Source: Dyadobacter sp. LHD-138 (GTDB taxonomy: Bacteria > Bacteroidota > Bacteroidia > Cytophagales > Spirosomataceae). From it: a stretch of DNA of 64,000 nt. Below are positions 54,984 through 63,610 of the stretch, in pieces. Below the pieces are notes generated by a model that worked only from the letters and a program-made list of their open reading frames with translations, did no database searches and was not told the origin of the DNA. Made by a program: the position numbers and the translations under genes. The stretch lies in the NCBI RefSeq assembly GCF_030929615.1, contig NZ_JAVFVU010000022.1:103177-167176 (forward strand), given 5' to 3'. Position 1 is the stretch's first letter. Each line of letters starts with the position of its first letter.

Positions 54984-56498
54984 TTAATCCCACTTGTTTT
55001 CTGAAATATCGCTTTTCAGAATTTTATTGATGGAAACTTTCGCGTCCAGTAGTGCATAAATGCTGGTCCCGTGTTCCCTGGCAAACTGGTTTTCTATTTT
55101 TCCGGTACGCAAAATAACTTTGAAAAGCGGCTGTTCTTTTTTTCGCTCTTTGTCATCATCGTCCGCGTTCTGAATCAGGATCACATGCTTAATTTCGGTA
55201 TCAAGCGGTACCCAGTTTATATAATCCGCATTCATCGTAACGGCCTGGATATTGTATCGGGAATAATAGTTAATGGCGCCCGCCTGTCCGTAGTTATCGC
55301 AAAGCACAAGCGTATGTCTTTTATCCTCAATAGTTTCATACACAGCATCTACTTTTTCCGCCAGTTCCTTCCATCCGAGCATATCCGCAAAATCCTGAGG
55401 CAAAGCATGATCCTTTCCATCTTCCCAGCGCAGCAAACCCAGCGCCTGATAACGTTTCGAATGCTGACTCATTACAGCCGGACTGTTGATCGGGAAAGCT
55501 ACCCTGAATATGGGAATAAACAAAAGCAAAATAACCAGCACAGCTACCGGACGAAGCCAGGTAAATTTTAACCGGAGTGCGTTTTCAAGATACACAGAGC
55601 CAAAAGCGAAGAAAATCGGGTAAAGCCCAATCGCGTAATATCCTTTGGCTTTCAGGTAGGTGAACAGGGATAACGTGAAAAGGAAAGCCCAGAAAAATGC
55701 CTGGTATTTTCTAAAAGCCGGATAGCGGAAAAATGAAATAAATGCAGCAGCAAGCACGAAAATCGACCCCATAAAAAACAAGAGTTGTTCTTTAAGGAAG
55801 TCGAGCCGGTTCACGTTCACCAGCTGTGTTTTTTCAAGCAGCTTCATGTGATGCACAACCGGGAAATTGTTCTGATACTGCCAGATCAGATTCGGCAAAA
55901 CGATCAGCAATGCAAGCCCTGCGGCAAAGTATAGATGTTTATTGACGAAAATCTTGCGCTGAGGAGTGATCAACAGGGCAGGGATAAGTCCCAGAACCTG
56001 GAAAATGATATTGTATTTGTTCAGGAAGCCAAAACCAAGTGCGATGGCCATCAGATAAAGCCACTTATTGTCTTCGGAATCGATGTATTTCAGAATCGAG
56101 AAATAAAGCAGTGTCCAGAATAATACATCAGCGGAGTTTGGCTGATACAGCATATTGATCCGTACCAAAACAGAAAAAGTGATAGCCGTCGCTCCGAGAA
56201 TTAAGGCAAACGGATTCCCTTTTAAGACTTCAATGGCTTTCCAAACCATGACCATGGTCAAGGCACCAAACAGTGCCGGGAAAAACTTGACCCAGAAAAT
56301 GGAATTACCCAGGAGTAAAATCAGATAGGAAATCCAGGATGTAAAGGGAGGAACCGACAAATAACCCCAGGCCAGATGTTTCGCCTGATCGAGATGCAGG
56401 TATTCGTCGCGATGGAGGTCATAACCGGGATCGATGATGATGCCGTGCAGCACAAATTTTACAAGAATAAAAAGCCAGAGTATAAGGGTTTTCTTCAA
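54984..56498 (-). CDS. GT39-family membrane glycosyltransferase
   Basis: The 504-residue protein has about 10-11 membrane helices in its first 350 residues and a soluble C-terminal part. The first loop holds the acidic pair in YDLHRDEYLHLDQAKHLAWG, the GT-C catalytic region that uses polyprenyl-phosphate sugars. The PNSADVLFWTLLYFSILKYI loop is typical of the ArnT/PMT group. The start is TTG ending at 56498, since no ATG opens the frame. It probably glycosylates lipid or protein outside the membrane. The acceptor is unknown. Confidence 0.85.
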   Translation of the reverse strand: MKKTLILWLFILVKFVLHGIIIDPGYDLHRDEYLHLDQAKHLAWGYLSVPPFTSWISYLILLLGNSIFWVKFFPALFGALTMVMVWKAIEVLKGNPFALILGATAITFSVLVRINMLYQPNSADVLFWTLLYFSILKYIDSEDNKWLYLMAIALGFGFLNKYNIIFQVLGLIPALLITPQRKIFVNKHLYFAAGLALLIVLPNLIWQYQNNFPVVHHMKLLEKTQLVNVNRLDFLKEQLLFFMGSIFVLAAAFISFFRYPAFRKYQAFFWAFLFTLSLFTYLKAKGYYAIGLYPIFFAFGSVYLENALRLKFTWLRPVAVLVILLLFIPIFRVAFPINSPAVMSQHSKRYQALGLLRWEDGKDHALPQDFADMLGWKELAEKVDAVYETIEDKRHTLVLCDNYGQAGAINYYSRYNIQAVTMNADYINWVPLDTEIKHVILIQNADDDDKERKKEQPLFKVILRTGKIENQFAREHGTSIYALLDAKVSINKILKSDISENKWD

Positions 56499-56549
56499 AG
56501 GAACGCTGTTTTCAGGGTTTGGAGATAATTAAACCAGGTTTTACAAAAT

Positions 56550-57050
56550 TTATGATTTGGCCAGATCCACCGCAAATTTCATCACCAAAGCCGTCTGACT
56601 TTTACTTTCGTGTGTAAAAACGATTTTGTTACCTCCGTCAAACACAAATCCGGCTTTTTCATAACAGCGGATGGCTGGCAAATTATTTTCAAATACGTAT
56701 AGATAAATGAGATCGGGGGAGAAGGTCCGTTTACATTCGTCAATCAGCAAGTTAACAAATTTAAGACCTAAGCCCTGCCCGCGGCTGCTTTGTTTTCCTA
56801 CCAGTAGTCGGCCGAGGCGAGGCGTGTTGATATCGTCGACGATTATTTCTCCAAAAGCAAAGGCTTCATCCTGATCGTCAAAAGCCATGTAGAATCGCCG
56901 CTTTGGAAAGGACAATTGGTAATTTGTAATTTGTTGCGGAGTTAAGGGGAACGTCCAGGCAGTTCCGGCGAACTGAAATAATAGATCGGCATCTGTGACC
57001 CAGCTGTTTAACAAATCGAAATGATCTTGCGAATAGTTTTGAAGCCTCAT
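56550..57050 (-). CDS. GNAT family N-acetyltransferase
   Basis: The 166-residue protein has the GNAT fold with the acetyl-CoA motif SSRGQGLGLKFVNLLIDECK (about residues 88-107; R-G-Q-G-L-G loop) and the FENNLPAIRCYEKAGFVF block near residue 128. The substrate amine is not predictable. It is divergent from the SGNH gene across 128 bp and 52 bp upstream of the GT39 gene on the same strand. Confidence 0.92.
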   Translation of the reverse strand: MRLQNYSQDHFDLLNSWVTDADLLFQFAGTAWTFPLTPQQITNYQLSFPKRRFYMAFDDQDEAFAFGEIIVDDINTPRLGRLLVGKQSSRGQGLGLKFVNLLIDECKRTFSPDLIYLYVFENNLPAIRCYEKAGFVFDGGNKIVFTHESKSQTALVMKFAVDLAKS

Positions 57051-57103
57051 GAATTGGAAATGCGCAATGGTTTTATGAAAAATTATTCAATTATGACCTA
57101 AAC

Positions 57104-57139
57104 TTAACCGACAGTTAACATCATTCCTATATCTTTGGT
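57104..57139 (+). promoter_or_regulatory. -7 element and nearby palindrome before the hydrolase operon
   Basis: TATCTTTG (57132-57139) fully matches TAnnTTTG, 40 bp before the ATG at 57179. No TTG is at the usual -33 distance, but TTAAC (57104-57108) and GTTAA (57114-57118) form a palindrome there, suggesting an activator-dependent promoter. Confidence 0.4.
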
Positions 57140-57178
57140 AGGAGTGGTAAGTATTAAAGTAAAATTGTATAGTGGTCT

Positions 57179-57775
57179 ATGTTTTGGTATGAAGAGGAAG
57201 TCGTGCGCGTTGAGAAGGAATTGTTGCGTCTGGATTATTTGCCGGAAACGGTTTTTTATGGCAGTTCCACATTTACATTATGGGAAACGTTGTACAGCGA
57301 TTTTCAGACATTAAAGCCTGTAAATTTAGGTTTTGGCGGATCCACATTAGCCGCCTGCGCATGGTTTTTTGACCGGATTCTAGCCCCCGTTACTTCTGCA
57401 AAGTCGATTATTATTTATGCAGGGGACAACGATCTTGGCGACGGGAGGCAGCCGGAGGAGGTTTGCCTGTTTTATCGTCAGCTAATAAGCCAGATACGAA
57501 ACCGGTTTGGGAATATTCCCTGTTCCTTTGTTTCTATCAAGCCAAGTTTGCAGCGATGGGAAATTATTGAGCAGATAAAATCGGCTAACAGGCTGATTCG
57601 CGCAGAAATAGAAAAAGACGCATTCCAGCATTATATTGATATTTTTCCGGAAACATTGAATGAATTTGGTTATCCCCAGGAAGCGTTTTTCGAGGCTGAC
57701 GGCCTGCACCTGAGTAATGCGGGCTATGCCGTTTGGAAGGAAGTAATAGGTAAAGAAATCAGCCTGAATAATTAA
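57179..57775 (+). CDS. SGNH/GDSL hydrolase
   Basis: The 198-residue cytosolic protein has all SGNH blocks: nucleophile region VFYGSSTFTLWETL near residue 22, VNLGFGGSTLAAC near 54, the IIYAGDNDLGDG Asn block near 80 and the DGLHLSNAGYAVW Asp-His block near 174. It should hydrolyse an ester or thioester. It is the first of three hydrolase genes spaced 35 and 22 bp apart, so probably one operon. Confidence 0.9.
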   Translation: MFWYEEEVVRVEKELLRLDYLPETVFYGSSTFTLWETLYSDFQTLKPVNLGFGGSTLAACAWFFDRILAPVTSAKSIIIYAGDNDLGDGRQPEEVCLFYRQLISQIRNRFGNIPCSFVSIKPSLQRWEIIEQIKSANRLIRAEIEKDAFQHYIDIFPETLNEFGYPQEAFFEADGLHLSNAGYAVWKEVIGKEISLNN

Positions 57776-57810
57776 CTTTATAACGCAACCGTTTTAACTG
57801 TCGGAGTGCC

Positions 57811-58536
57811 ATGGAAAGAGGATATCATAAGTGGTTCAGTAAGATACTTGATCGGGACATGGAGCTGTTGGCTTTTGGACATTCGGGTGAGCCGGTGATT
57901 TTTTTTCCGACCAGAGGGGCTCGTTTCTATGATTTTGAAAACTGGAAGGTGATCGAAGCCATGCGGGAGAAAATAGAAGCCGGTAAGCTTCAGGTGTTCT
58001 GTGTGGACAGCATTGATAACGAAAGTTTTTATTCTGACGCACTGCCCGAAGCCCGAATTTTACGGCACGGACAGTATGAAAGTTATATCCTCAAAGAAGT
58101 GATTCCTTTTATCAGGAAACAAAATAGTGACAAGCGGCTGGTATCTGCGGGGTGCAGCCTGGGTGGTTATCACGCGGTGAACATCGCCTTCCGGCATCCC
58201 AAGCTTTTCACCAAGGTGGTTGGTATGAGTGCACGGTATGATCTGACGATCTCACTTCCATTTTTTGATGATCTGTTTGACGGGTATTTCAATGATACCA
58301 TTTATTACAATATGCCAACACGGTTTATCGCCATGCTTTCAGATAAGCGGATCGTCAGGCAGATCAAAAAACTGGAAATCATCCTGGTTATCGGACTGGA
58401 AGACTCTTTCCTTGAAAATAACCGGCAGCTAAGCAATGCCCTGACGAATCTGAAAATTCCGCACGCCTATTACGAATGGCAGGAAGAAGCACACCGGTCG
58501 CGGTACTGGCGCCAGATGGTACAATTATATTTATAG
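57811..58536 (+). CDS. Esterase D/PHB depolymerase-like alpha/beta hydrolase
   Basis: The 241-residue protein has the nucleophile elbow GCSLGGYHAVN (S116), a FPTRGARFYDFENWKVIEAM oxyanion-side region near residue 33 and a final catalytic histidine candidate in EEAHRSRYWRQM. It resembles esterases of the PF00756 type. No signal peptide is present. It is the middle gene of the SGNH-esterase-M61 operon; the substrate is unknown. Confidence 0.88.
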   Translation: MERGYHKWFSKILDRDMELLAFGHSGEPVIFFPTRGARFYDFENWKVIEAMREKIEAGKLQVFCVDSIDNESFYSDALPEARILRHGQYESYILKEVIPFIRKQNSDKRLVSAGCSLGGYHAVNIAFRHPKLFTKVVGMSARYDLTISLPFFDDLFDGYFNDTIYYNMPTRFIAMLSDKRIVRQIKKLEIILVIGLEDSFLENNRQLSNALTNLKIPHAYYEWQEEAHRSRYWRQMVQLYL

Positions 58537-58558
58537 ATTTAATAAACCGACCCGATAA

Positions 58559-60370
58559 ATGACCCGACTTTTGAACACGATTGCGCTGCTCGTTACCATG
58601 CATGCGGCTTCTGCGCAGAAGATCAGCTATGATGTTTCCTTCCCAAATATGGTTCACCACGAAGCCAGCATTGAGGTAACCGTAACCGGCGCTCCGCAAA
58701 AGCAGTTATTGTTCAGAATGAGCAGATCGTCTCCCGGACGTTATGCCACCCACGAATTTGGTAAAAATGTATACGATGTTATCGCCCTGGATCAGGCTGG
58801 CAAACAAGTACCTGTGGAGCGGGTGGATGGCGATGTTTATCGGGTAAACACCGCCGACGGATTTGCCAAAGTACGTTATACTTTGTATGCAAATCACCCG
58901 GATGGAACCTATGCAGGTGTTGACCAGAACAGCATTCAGCTTAACATGCCCGCATCGTTAATGTGGGTGAAAGAACTGGAAAAGGCTCCTGCTGAGGTGA
59001 ATTTCAGGTTGCCGGAAGGCAAGGGATGGACGATAGCCACGCAGCTTAAACCGACGGAGAAAGCCAACGTTTTTACGGCGCCGGATTTGCAGTACCTGAT
59101 GGATTCGCCGGTGAAAATTGGCAAGCTGATCGTGAAAAAATGGTCCTTGAAAAATAAGGATAACAAAAATCTGGATTTCAGACTGGCGCTGGAGGCTGAC
59201 ACCGATCAGTCGGGTGCGACACAGTTTGCCCATAAGATACAGAAAATCACGGAGGAGTCCGGAGCGGTTTTTGGAGAGTTTCCTTCGTTCGACTATGGCC
59301 AGTATACCTTTCTTGCGAGCATCAATCCTTATGTAAAAGGCGATGGCATGGAGCATCGTAACAGCACGATGATCGCACTGCCTGTGAAGTTCGATGGTTC
59401 AAATAATCTGCTGGGCGTGTTTTCGCACGAGTTTTTTCATAGCTGGAATGTGGAGCGTATCCGTCCGAAAAGTCTGGAACCGTTTAACTATGAAAAAAGC
59501 AACATGAGCCAGGCGTTGTGGTTTGCGGAAGGATTTACCCAGTATTATGGCGAATTGATTTTGAAAAGAGCCGGTTTTACCACATTAGAAGACATTGCCA
59601 GGACTTTTTCCGGACTTGTTAATACAAAAGAAAATACGCCAGGCGCCAGGCGCGTGTCACCCGCTGAGGCGAGTTGCATGGCTGTGTTTGTCGATGCCGG
59701 TGTGGCAGTTGACAAAACAAATTATCCCAACACCTATACTTCCTATTATCCGTATGGCGCATCAATTGCCCTGGCACTTGATCTGGAATTGATGAGCCGC
59801 AAGCTTTCGCTTGATGCGTATATGAGGGCTGTTTGGGCCCAATATGGTCAAACAGAAATTGCCTATACGATTTCGGATTTGCAGCAGGTGCTGGAAACGG
59901 TAACCGGCGACAAGGCTTTTGCGTTGGATTTTTTCAAAAAGTATGTTAATGGTCACGAATCTTTTGATTACACGCCATGGTTTCAAAATGCAGGCCTGAC
60001 TTTAAAGAAAGAATTTGAAGGACAGGCATGGCTTGGCAATTTGCGTTACAACGGTGAACTTGTTATCGCTGCCAACACGATAAAGGGTACGCCGGCTTAT
60101 CAGGCGGGACTGGATATTGATGACCAGATCCTCAAACTGGACGGGAAATCGGTTAAGTCGGAATCGGACATAAAAACGCTGCTGACCGGTCATAAACCCG
60201 GTGACGAAATCAGTGTGGAATATGAACACCGCGGCGAGCCAAAGCTGGCCATGATGAAACTTGCCGAAAACCCAAGGCTGGTTCTTGTGCCAAATGAAAA
60301 ATTGAATCTTCCGGTAACCGATGCCATGCAAGCGTTCAGAAAGAGCTGGCTGGATTCAAAGGTTAGGTAG
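58559..60370 (+). CDS. M61 family metallopeptidase with PDZ domain
   Basis: The 603-residue secreted protein has a signal peptide (about 1-20) and an N-terminal domain, then the zinc motif HEFFHSWNVERIRP (H290 and the HExxH pair) with the third ligand in ALWFAEGFTQYYGELI. M61 peptidases prefer glycyl or acidic residues. A C-terminal PDZ domain at about 505-590 (AGLDIDDQILKLDGKSVKSE) binds peptide ends or regulates the enzyme. It ends directly against the convergent DUF1801 gene, with no bases between them. Confidence 0.95.
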   Translation: MTRLLNTIALLVTMHAASAQKISYDVSFPNMVHHEASIEVTVTGAPQKQLLFRMSRSSPGRYATHEFGKNVYDVIALDQAGKQVPVERVDGDVYRVNTADGFAKVRYTLYANHPDGTYAGVDQNSIQLNMPASLMWVKELEKAPAEVNFRLPEGKGWTIATQLKPTEKANVFTAPDLQYLMDSPVKIGKLIVKKWSLKNKDNKNLDFRLALEADTDQSGATQFAHKIQKITEESGAVFGEFPSFDYGQYTFLASINPYVKGDGMEHRNSTMIALPVKFDGSNNLLGVFSHEFFHSWNVERIRPKSLEPFNYEKSNMSQALWFAEGFTQYYGELILKRAGFTTLEDIARTFSGLVNTKENTPGARRVSPAEASCMAVFVDAGVAVDKTNYPNTYTSYYPYGASIALALDLELMSRKLSLDAYMRAVWAQYGQTEIAYTISDLQQVLETVTGDKAFALDFFKKYVNGHESFDYTPWFQNAGLTLKKEFEGQAWLGNLRYNGELVIAANTIKGTPAYQAGLDIDDQILKLDGKSVKSESDIKTLLTGHKPGDEISVEYEHRGEPKLAMMKLAENPRLVLVPNEKLNLPVTDAMQAFRKSWLDSKVR

Positions 60371-60742
60371 TTATCGGGTTTTCGTTTTGATCAATCCGCT
60401 TGTGTAGAGGAATAACGCGCTGTCCAGAATATTTTGTATTGTCTCCAGTGGAAGGTCTTCGACGGGGTTAAATGTCATAATTTTCATTCTGGATCGATCA
60501 TCCTGGACGAGTCCGGGATGATTGATCCTTTTCCCTTCAACAATACCCAGATAGGGGAAGTTTGTCTTTTTATCGATCCACAGATAACAGAACATTCTGC
60601 CTTTATAGCAGAAAAAAGGCATACGGTATTTCCAGGCTTCCGTGATATCCGGATTTCTGTCGAGTATTATTTGACGTAACGCCGACAGGCAGCTTTTAAC
60701 GGGCTCGTCTTTCTGCAAATAATAATTATCTGTTTCTTTCAT
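60371..60742 (-). CDS. DUF1801 family protein
   Basis: The 123-residue protein has the DUF1801/YdhG fold: an N-terminal helix (VKSCLSALRQIILDRNPDIT) and a compact domain with EAWKYRMPFFCYKGRMFCYL and DRSRMKIMTFNPVEDLPLE. The function is unknown, though members are sometimes linked to iron or general stress. Its stop codon abuts the convergent M61 stop. The next gene upstream (60747) is only 4 bp from its start, so they share a transcript. Confidence 0.88.
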   Translation of the reverse strand: MKETDNYYLQKDEPVKSCLSALRQIILDRNPDITEAWKYRMPFFCYKGRMFCYLWIDKKTNFPYLGIVEGKRINHPGLVQDDRSRMKIMTFNPVEDLPLETIQNILDSALFLYTSGLIKTKTR

Positions 60743-60746
60743 CGGC

Positions 60747-62318
60747 TTATTTTGAAACTTCCCTTATGTCCAGCTGTTGAATAAGCGCAGGATTTTCCGG
60801 CGTTAATGTAAAATATACTTCCAGCGTCCCGTTTTCTCCTTCGATATGAAAATTACCTCGAAGCTGGTTTTCTGGTATCAATTCCGTTACATGCTTGATT
60901 TTACCAATTTTAGCAAAAAGCTGCTGCGTGTTTTTCTTTCTGATCTCTAAGGATTTGTCGGGAAAAAAGTTGACGGCAAAAATTCCGGATGCTGCGGAAT
61001 TTATCCAGTCGGGAAGGAGTTTAACCAGTTCAGCCTTACGCTGTTTCAAAACCGGCGAAACGGGAAGTTCCCGGAGTTTTAGTCCCGCAATGGAAATGAG
61101 CGTATCCATTACCGCAAAGTTGACGGTATTCATGCCGGCATAGGTTAAATTTCCATTGGCAATGACGCCAAACCCGTATTCCGGCATAATCCACCATTGG
61201 CTGCCAAATCCTGGTAATCCACCCGTATGACCAGCAAATAGGCGGTTATCACAATCCCGGCTTATGCGCAGTCCGTAACCATAACTGCTTACCAAGGCAC
61301 AGGTTCGGCCGTTTGGATATTTGAATTTTGTGTTCAGGTTATTGAAAGTCCAGGGCTGCTGCATTTCGCGAACCGAGCTACGTTTGACCGGCCCCGTGTC
61401 TTTGCCGTCTTTTGGAGGCCAGGCAGTCAGATGAAATGCCATGTATTTTCCGAAATCTTCGATTGATGTCAAAATGCCACCCATCGCGCCATAGGTGCCG
61501 TCGTGCAGTAATTCTTCCTCTTTCCATTGGTTATCTTCCCGACGATAACCATGGGCGAGCAAATCTGCGGGCGCTTTCGAATATTCCCAAAGCGTGTTTG
61601 TCATGCCAAGCGGCTTGAAAATATTATCGGTGATATACTGCTGATAGGAAATACCGGTGACATTGCCAATAATTTTCCCAAGCATGGCAAAGCCGAGGTT
61701 GCTGTATTCGTACTGAACACCCGGAACATTGGAATTTGACAGGCCATTTTGTATCAATTGAATCAGCGCTTCGTCTCGGGTGTCGAGCTGGCGGTCGCCC
61801 CATGGATTGTCTTCGGGAAAACCTGCTGTATGCGTCATCAAATTCCGGACTGTGATGGCCGGAGAATCGGTTGTAAGCAGGGGCATTGATTTTAACTCCG
61901 GAATGTAGCGATAAGCCGGGTCGTCCAGCTTTAATTTACCTTCGTCTCTGAGTTTCAAAATCGCCATCGTTGTGACACTTTTACTCATGGAAGCAATTCG
62001 GAAAAGCGATTTTCCGGATGCTTTTGTCTTTTTAGCCAGATCAGTGTAACCATATCCGTCTGCGTACAAAACCTGATCGTCGACGATCACGCCAAAAGCC
62101 AGGCCGGGGAAATTATTTTTTTCTGCGTACTCCCTGTATAGCTTCTCTACAATCGGCAAAGCGGCTTTAATCTTAGCAAGACGATCGGGATCGGTGAATA
62201 CGGGCGGTTGATAGGTTTGTGAATGTGTGGTAACGGAAGTTTTTACCGGGGGATTTTTTGTTTGGCCGTAGGCAGCCGGATATAACAGAACAGATAGCGG
62301 GAGAATAAATCTTTTCAT
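60747..62318 (-). CDS. Class C beta-lactamase-like serine hydrolase, secreted
   Basis: The 523-residue protein has a signal peptide (about 1-19) and a beta-lactamase/DD-peptidase fold with S110-M-S-K113 in FRIASMSKSVTTMAIL, Y205-S-N207 in VQYEYSNLGFAML and an HTG-like FAGHTGGLPGFGSQWW near residue 367. A C-terminal beta-rich extension of about 120 residues (from about 400) is beyond the catalytic domain. It may act on D-amino peptides or esters. It shares a transcript with the DUF1801 gene. Confidence 0.9.
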   Translation of the reverse strand: MKRFILPLSVLLYPAAYGQTKNPPVKTSVTTHSQTYQPPVFTDPDRLAKIKAALPIVEKLYREYAEKNNFPGLAFGVIVDDQVLYADGYGYTDLAKKTKASGKSLFRIASMSKSVTTMAILKLRDEGKLKLDDPAYRYIPELKSMPLLTTDSPAITVRNLMTHTAGFPEDNPWGDRQLDTRDEALIQLIQNGLSNSNVPGVQYEYSNLGFAMLGKIIGNVTGISYQQYITDNIFKPLGMTNTLWEYSKAPADLLAHGYRREDNQWKEEELLHDGTYGAMGGILTSIEDFGKYMAFHLTAWPPKDGKDTGPVKRSSVREMQQPWTFNNLNTKFKYPNGRTCALVSSYGYGLRISRDCDNRLFAGHTGGLPGFGSQWWIMPEYGFGVIANGNLTYAGMNTVNFAVMDTLISIAGLKLRELPVSPVLKQRKAELVKLLPDWINSAASGIFAVNFFPDKSLEIRKKNTQQLFAKIGKIKHVTELIPENQLRGNFHIEGENGTLEVYFTLTPENPALIQQLDIREVSK

Positions 62319-62409
62319 GATACAGTAATTGAGTATTTATTTCTTCGTGAAGTTAATGGAATCCACAATGTGTCCTCCATTAACCTCAGGAATTTCTCAA
62401 TTTAAGATA

Positions 62410-62805
62410 TCAGTCGTTCAACAATTTCATATAAATCTGATTTCCTTCCGGATCCAGATGGATTTCGTATGTATATTTTCCTCCTTTAAGCTTGTTTTCT
62501 CCTACGTAGTCAATGGGTTGAATGACATAGGGTTCTCCGTTAATATTGAGTTTTACGAAGCTGTACCGGTAGGCGAAATCGAATTTTTTGTAATCAGAGA
62601 TCTGACTATCAGGCAGTGTTCCATATTTGTTGGTCCCGCCACTTGTGTTTACTTCTATGTTTTCAAAAGGCAGTAAACTTGCGTTTTTTACTCTGATTTC
62701 TACATCGCCCTTTGCTTCCACATCATTGTCCAAAGACTTATCTTTTGAACAACTGAGATGTAGCAGTGCCACAACGGCAAAGATGCACAATAGTAGTTTC
62801 TTCAT
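62410..62805 (-). CDS. Small lipoprotein of unknown function
   Basis: I do not recognise this 131-residue protein. It has a clear lipoprotein signal (MKKLLLCIFAVVALLHLSCS, Cys at 19). The mature part is beta-rich: GDVEIRVKNASLLPFENIEV, LNINGEPYVIQPIDYVGENK, KYTYEIHLDPEGNQIYMKLL. Such small immunoglobulin-like lipoproteins are frequent in this group. It stands alone, separated from neighbours by about 90 and 180 bp. Confidence 0.85.
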   Translation of the reverse strand: MKKLLLCIFAVVALLHLSCSKDKSLDNDVEAKGDVEIRVKNASLLPFENIEVNTSGGTNKYGTLPDSQISDYKKFDFAYRYSFVKLNINGEPYVIQPIDYVGENKLKGGKYTYEIHLDPEGNQIYMKLLND

Positions 62806-62986
62806 AACGATTGGTTGGTTTACAGTTCATGCTTAAAAAATCGTTCCTGTTTTGAACCCAGGTTTTGATCTTTTTTCGGTGCCAGGTTAATTAACAACGC
62901 ATGAAAAGAGTTTTTTGTTTTCGTTAATTTGGTATTTCAGGGATGAAATAATTCTTTTTCCTGTTAATGTGTTGGTAGAAAAGAAG

Positions 62987-63610
62987 TTAAATTTTTAATT
63001 TAAAAATAAATTCTCCATACCCCGATTCGATCTCGACGCGCTGTAAAACGCCGGCCCTGTAGGTGTATGTCATGACGTCACCATCCGGGAGGGTGGTTTC
63101 GTAAACCGAAGCTGCAATTTCCTTGAATTTAAGAAAAGTGAGGAAAACTTCCGAATAGATTTCACTTTTTGCAATGGGTTCATTGAAGTATAACCAGGTT
63201 ACAGTTGCGGGTATATTGCTCTTCATTTTCACAACATCGTTCTTGTCTTTTTTTAATTCGTATTGGTTATCGTTGTAATAGGTGGTGCTTGTCAGTTTCT
63301 TTTTTTTATTCACATAACGTTGCACCTGCGCCTCTTTAAGCCGCGAGTTTGTGAATAAATTGGTCGTGTTGGACTGAATGTGAAAGGACAATAACATGCT
63401 TACATTCATCTCACTATCGGTTGCGTAAAACTGTCCGTGCGGCTGACTTTGCGATGTTGCCTTCAAAAAACCGACCTCTTTTCCCCGCCACAGCACCGAA
63501 TAATTTCTGTATTGCTGGGCATACGCATCGTGGGCAAACAAACAGATCATCAGGATGAAAACCTGTTTGAGGCCAGCGGAAACATATGTATGGAATTTAT
63601 CTACCGGCAT
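62987..63610 (-). CDS. Secreted DUF6134-like protein
   Basis: With the start at the ATG ending at 63610 the protein has 207 residues and a signal peptide (about 1-32, ending HDAYAQ). A reading from 63718 adds 36 residues that do not look like protein. The mature part is beta-rich and resembles DUF6134: NYSVLWRGKEVGFLKATSQS, LSFHIQSNTTNLFTNSRLKE, TSTTYYNDNQYELKKDKNDV and the end VQRVEIESGYGEFIFKLK-like. It probably acts in the periplasm or outer membrane. Its role is unknown. Confidence 0.78.
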   Translation of the reverse strand: MPVDKFHTYVSAGLKQVFILMICLFAHDAYAQQYRNYSVLWRGKEVGFLKATSQSQPHGQFYATDSEMNVSMLLSFHIQSNTTNLFTNSRLKEAQVQRYVNKKKKLTSTTYYNDNQYELKKDKNDVVKMKSNIPATVTWLYFNEPIAKSEIYSEVFLTFLKFKEIAASVYETTLPDGDVMTYTYRAGVLQRVEIESGYGEFIFKLKI

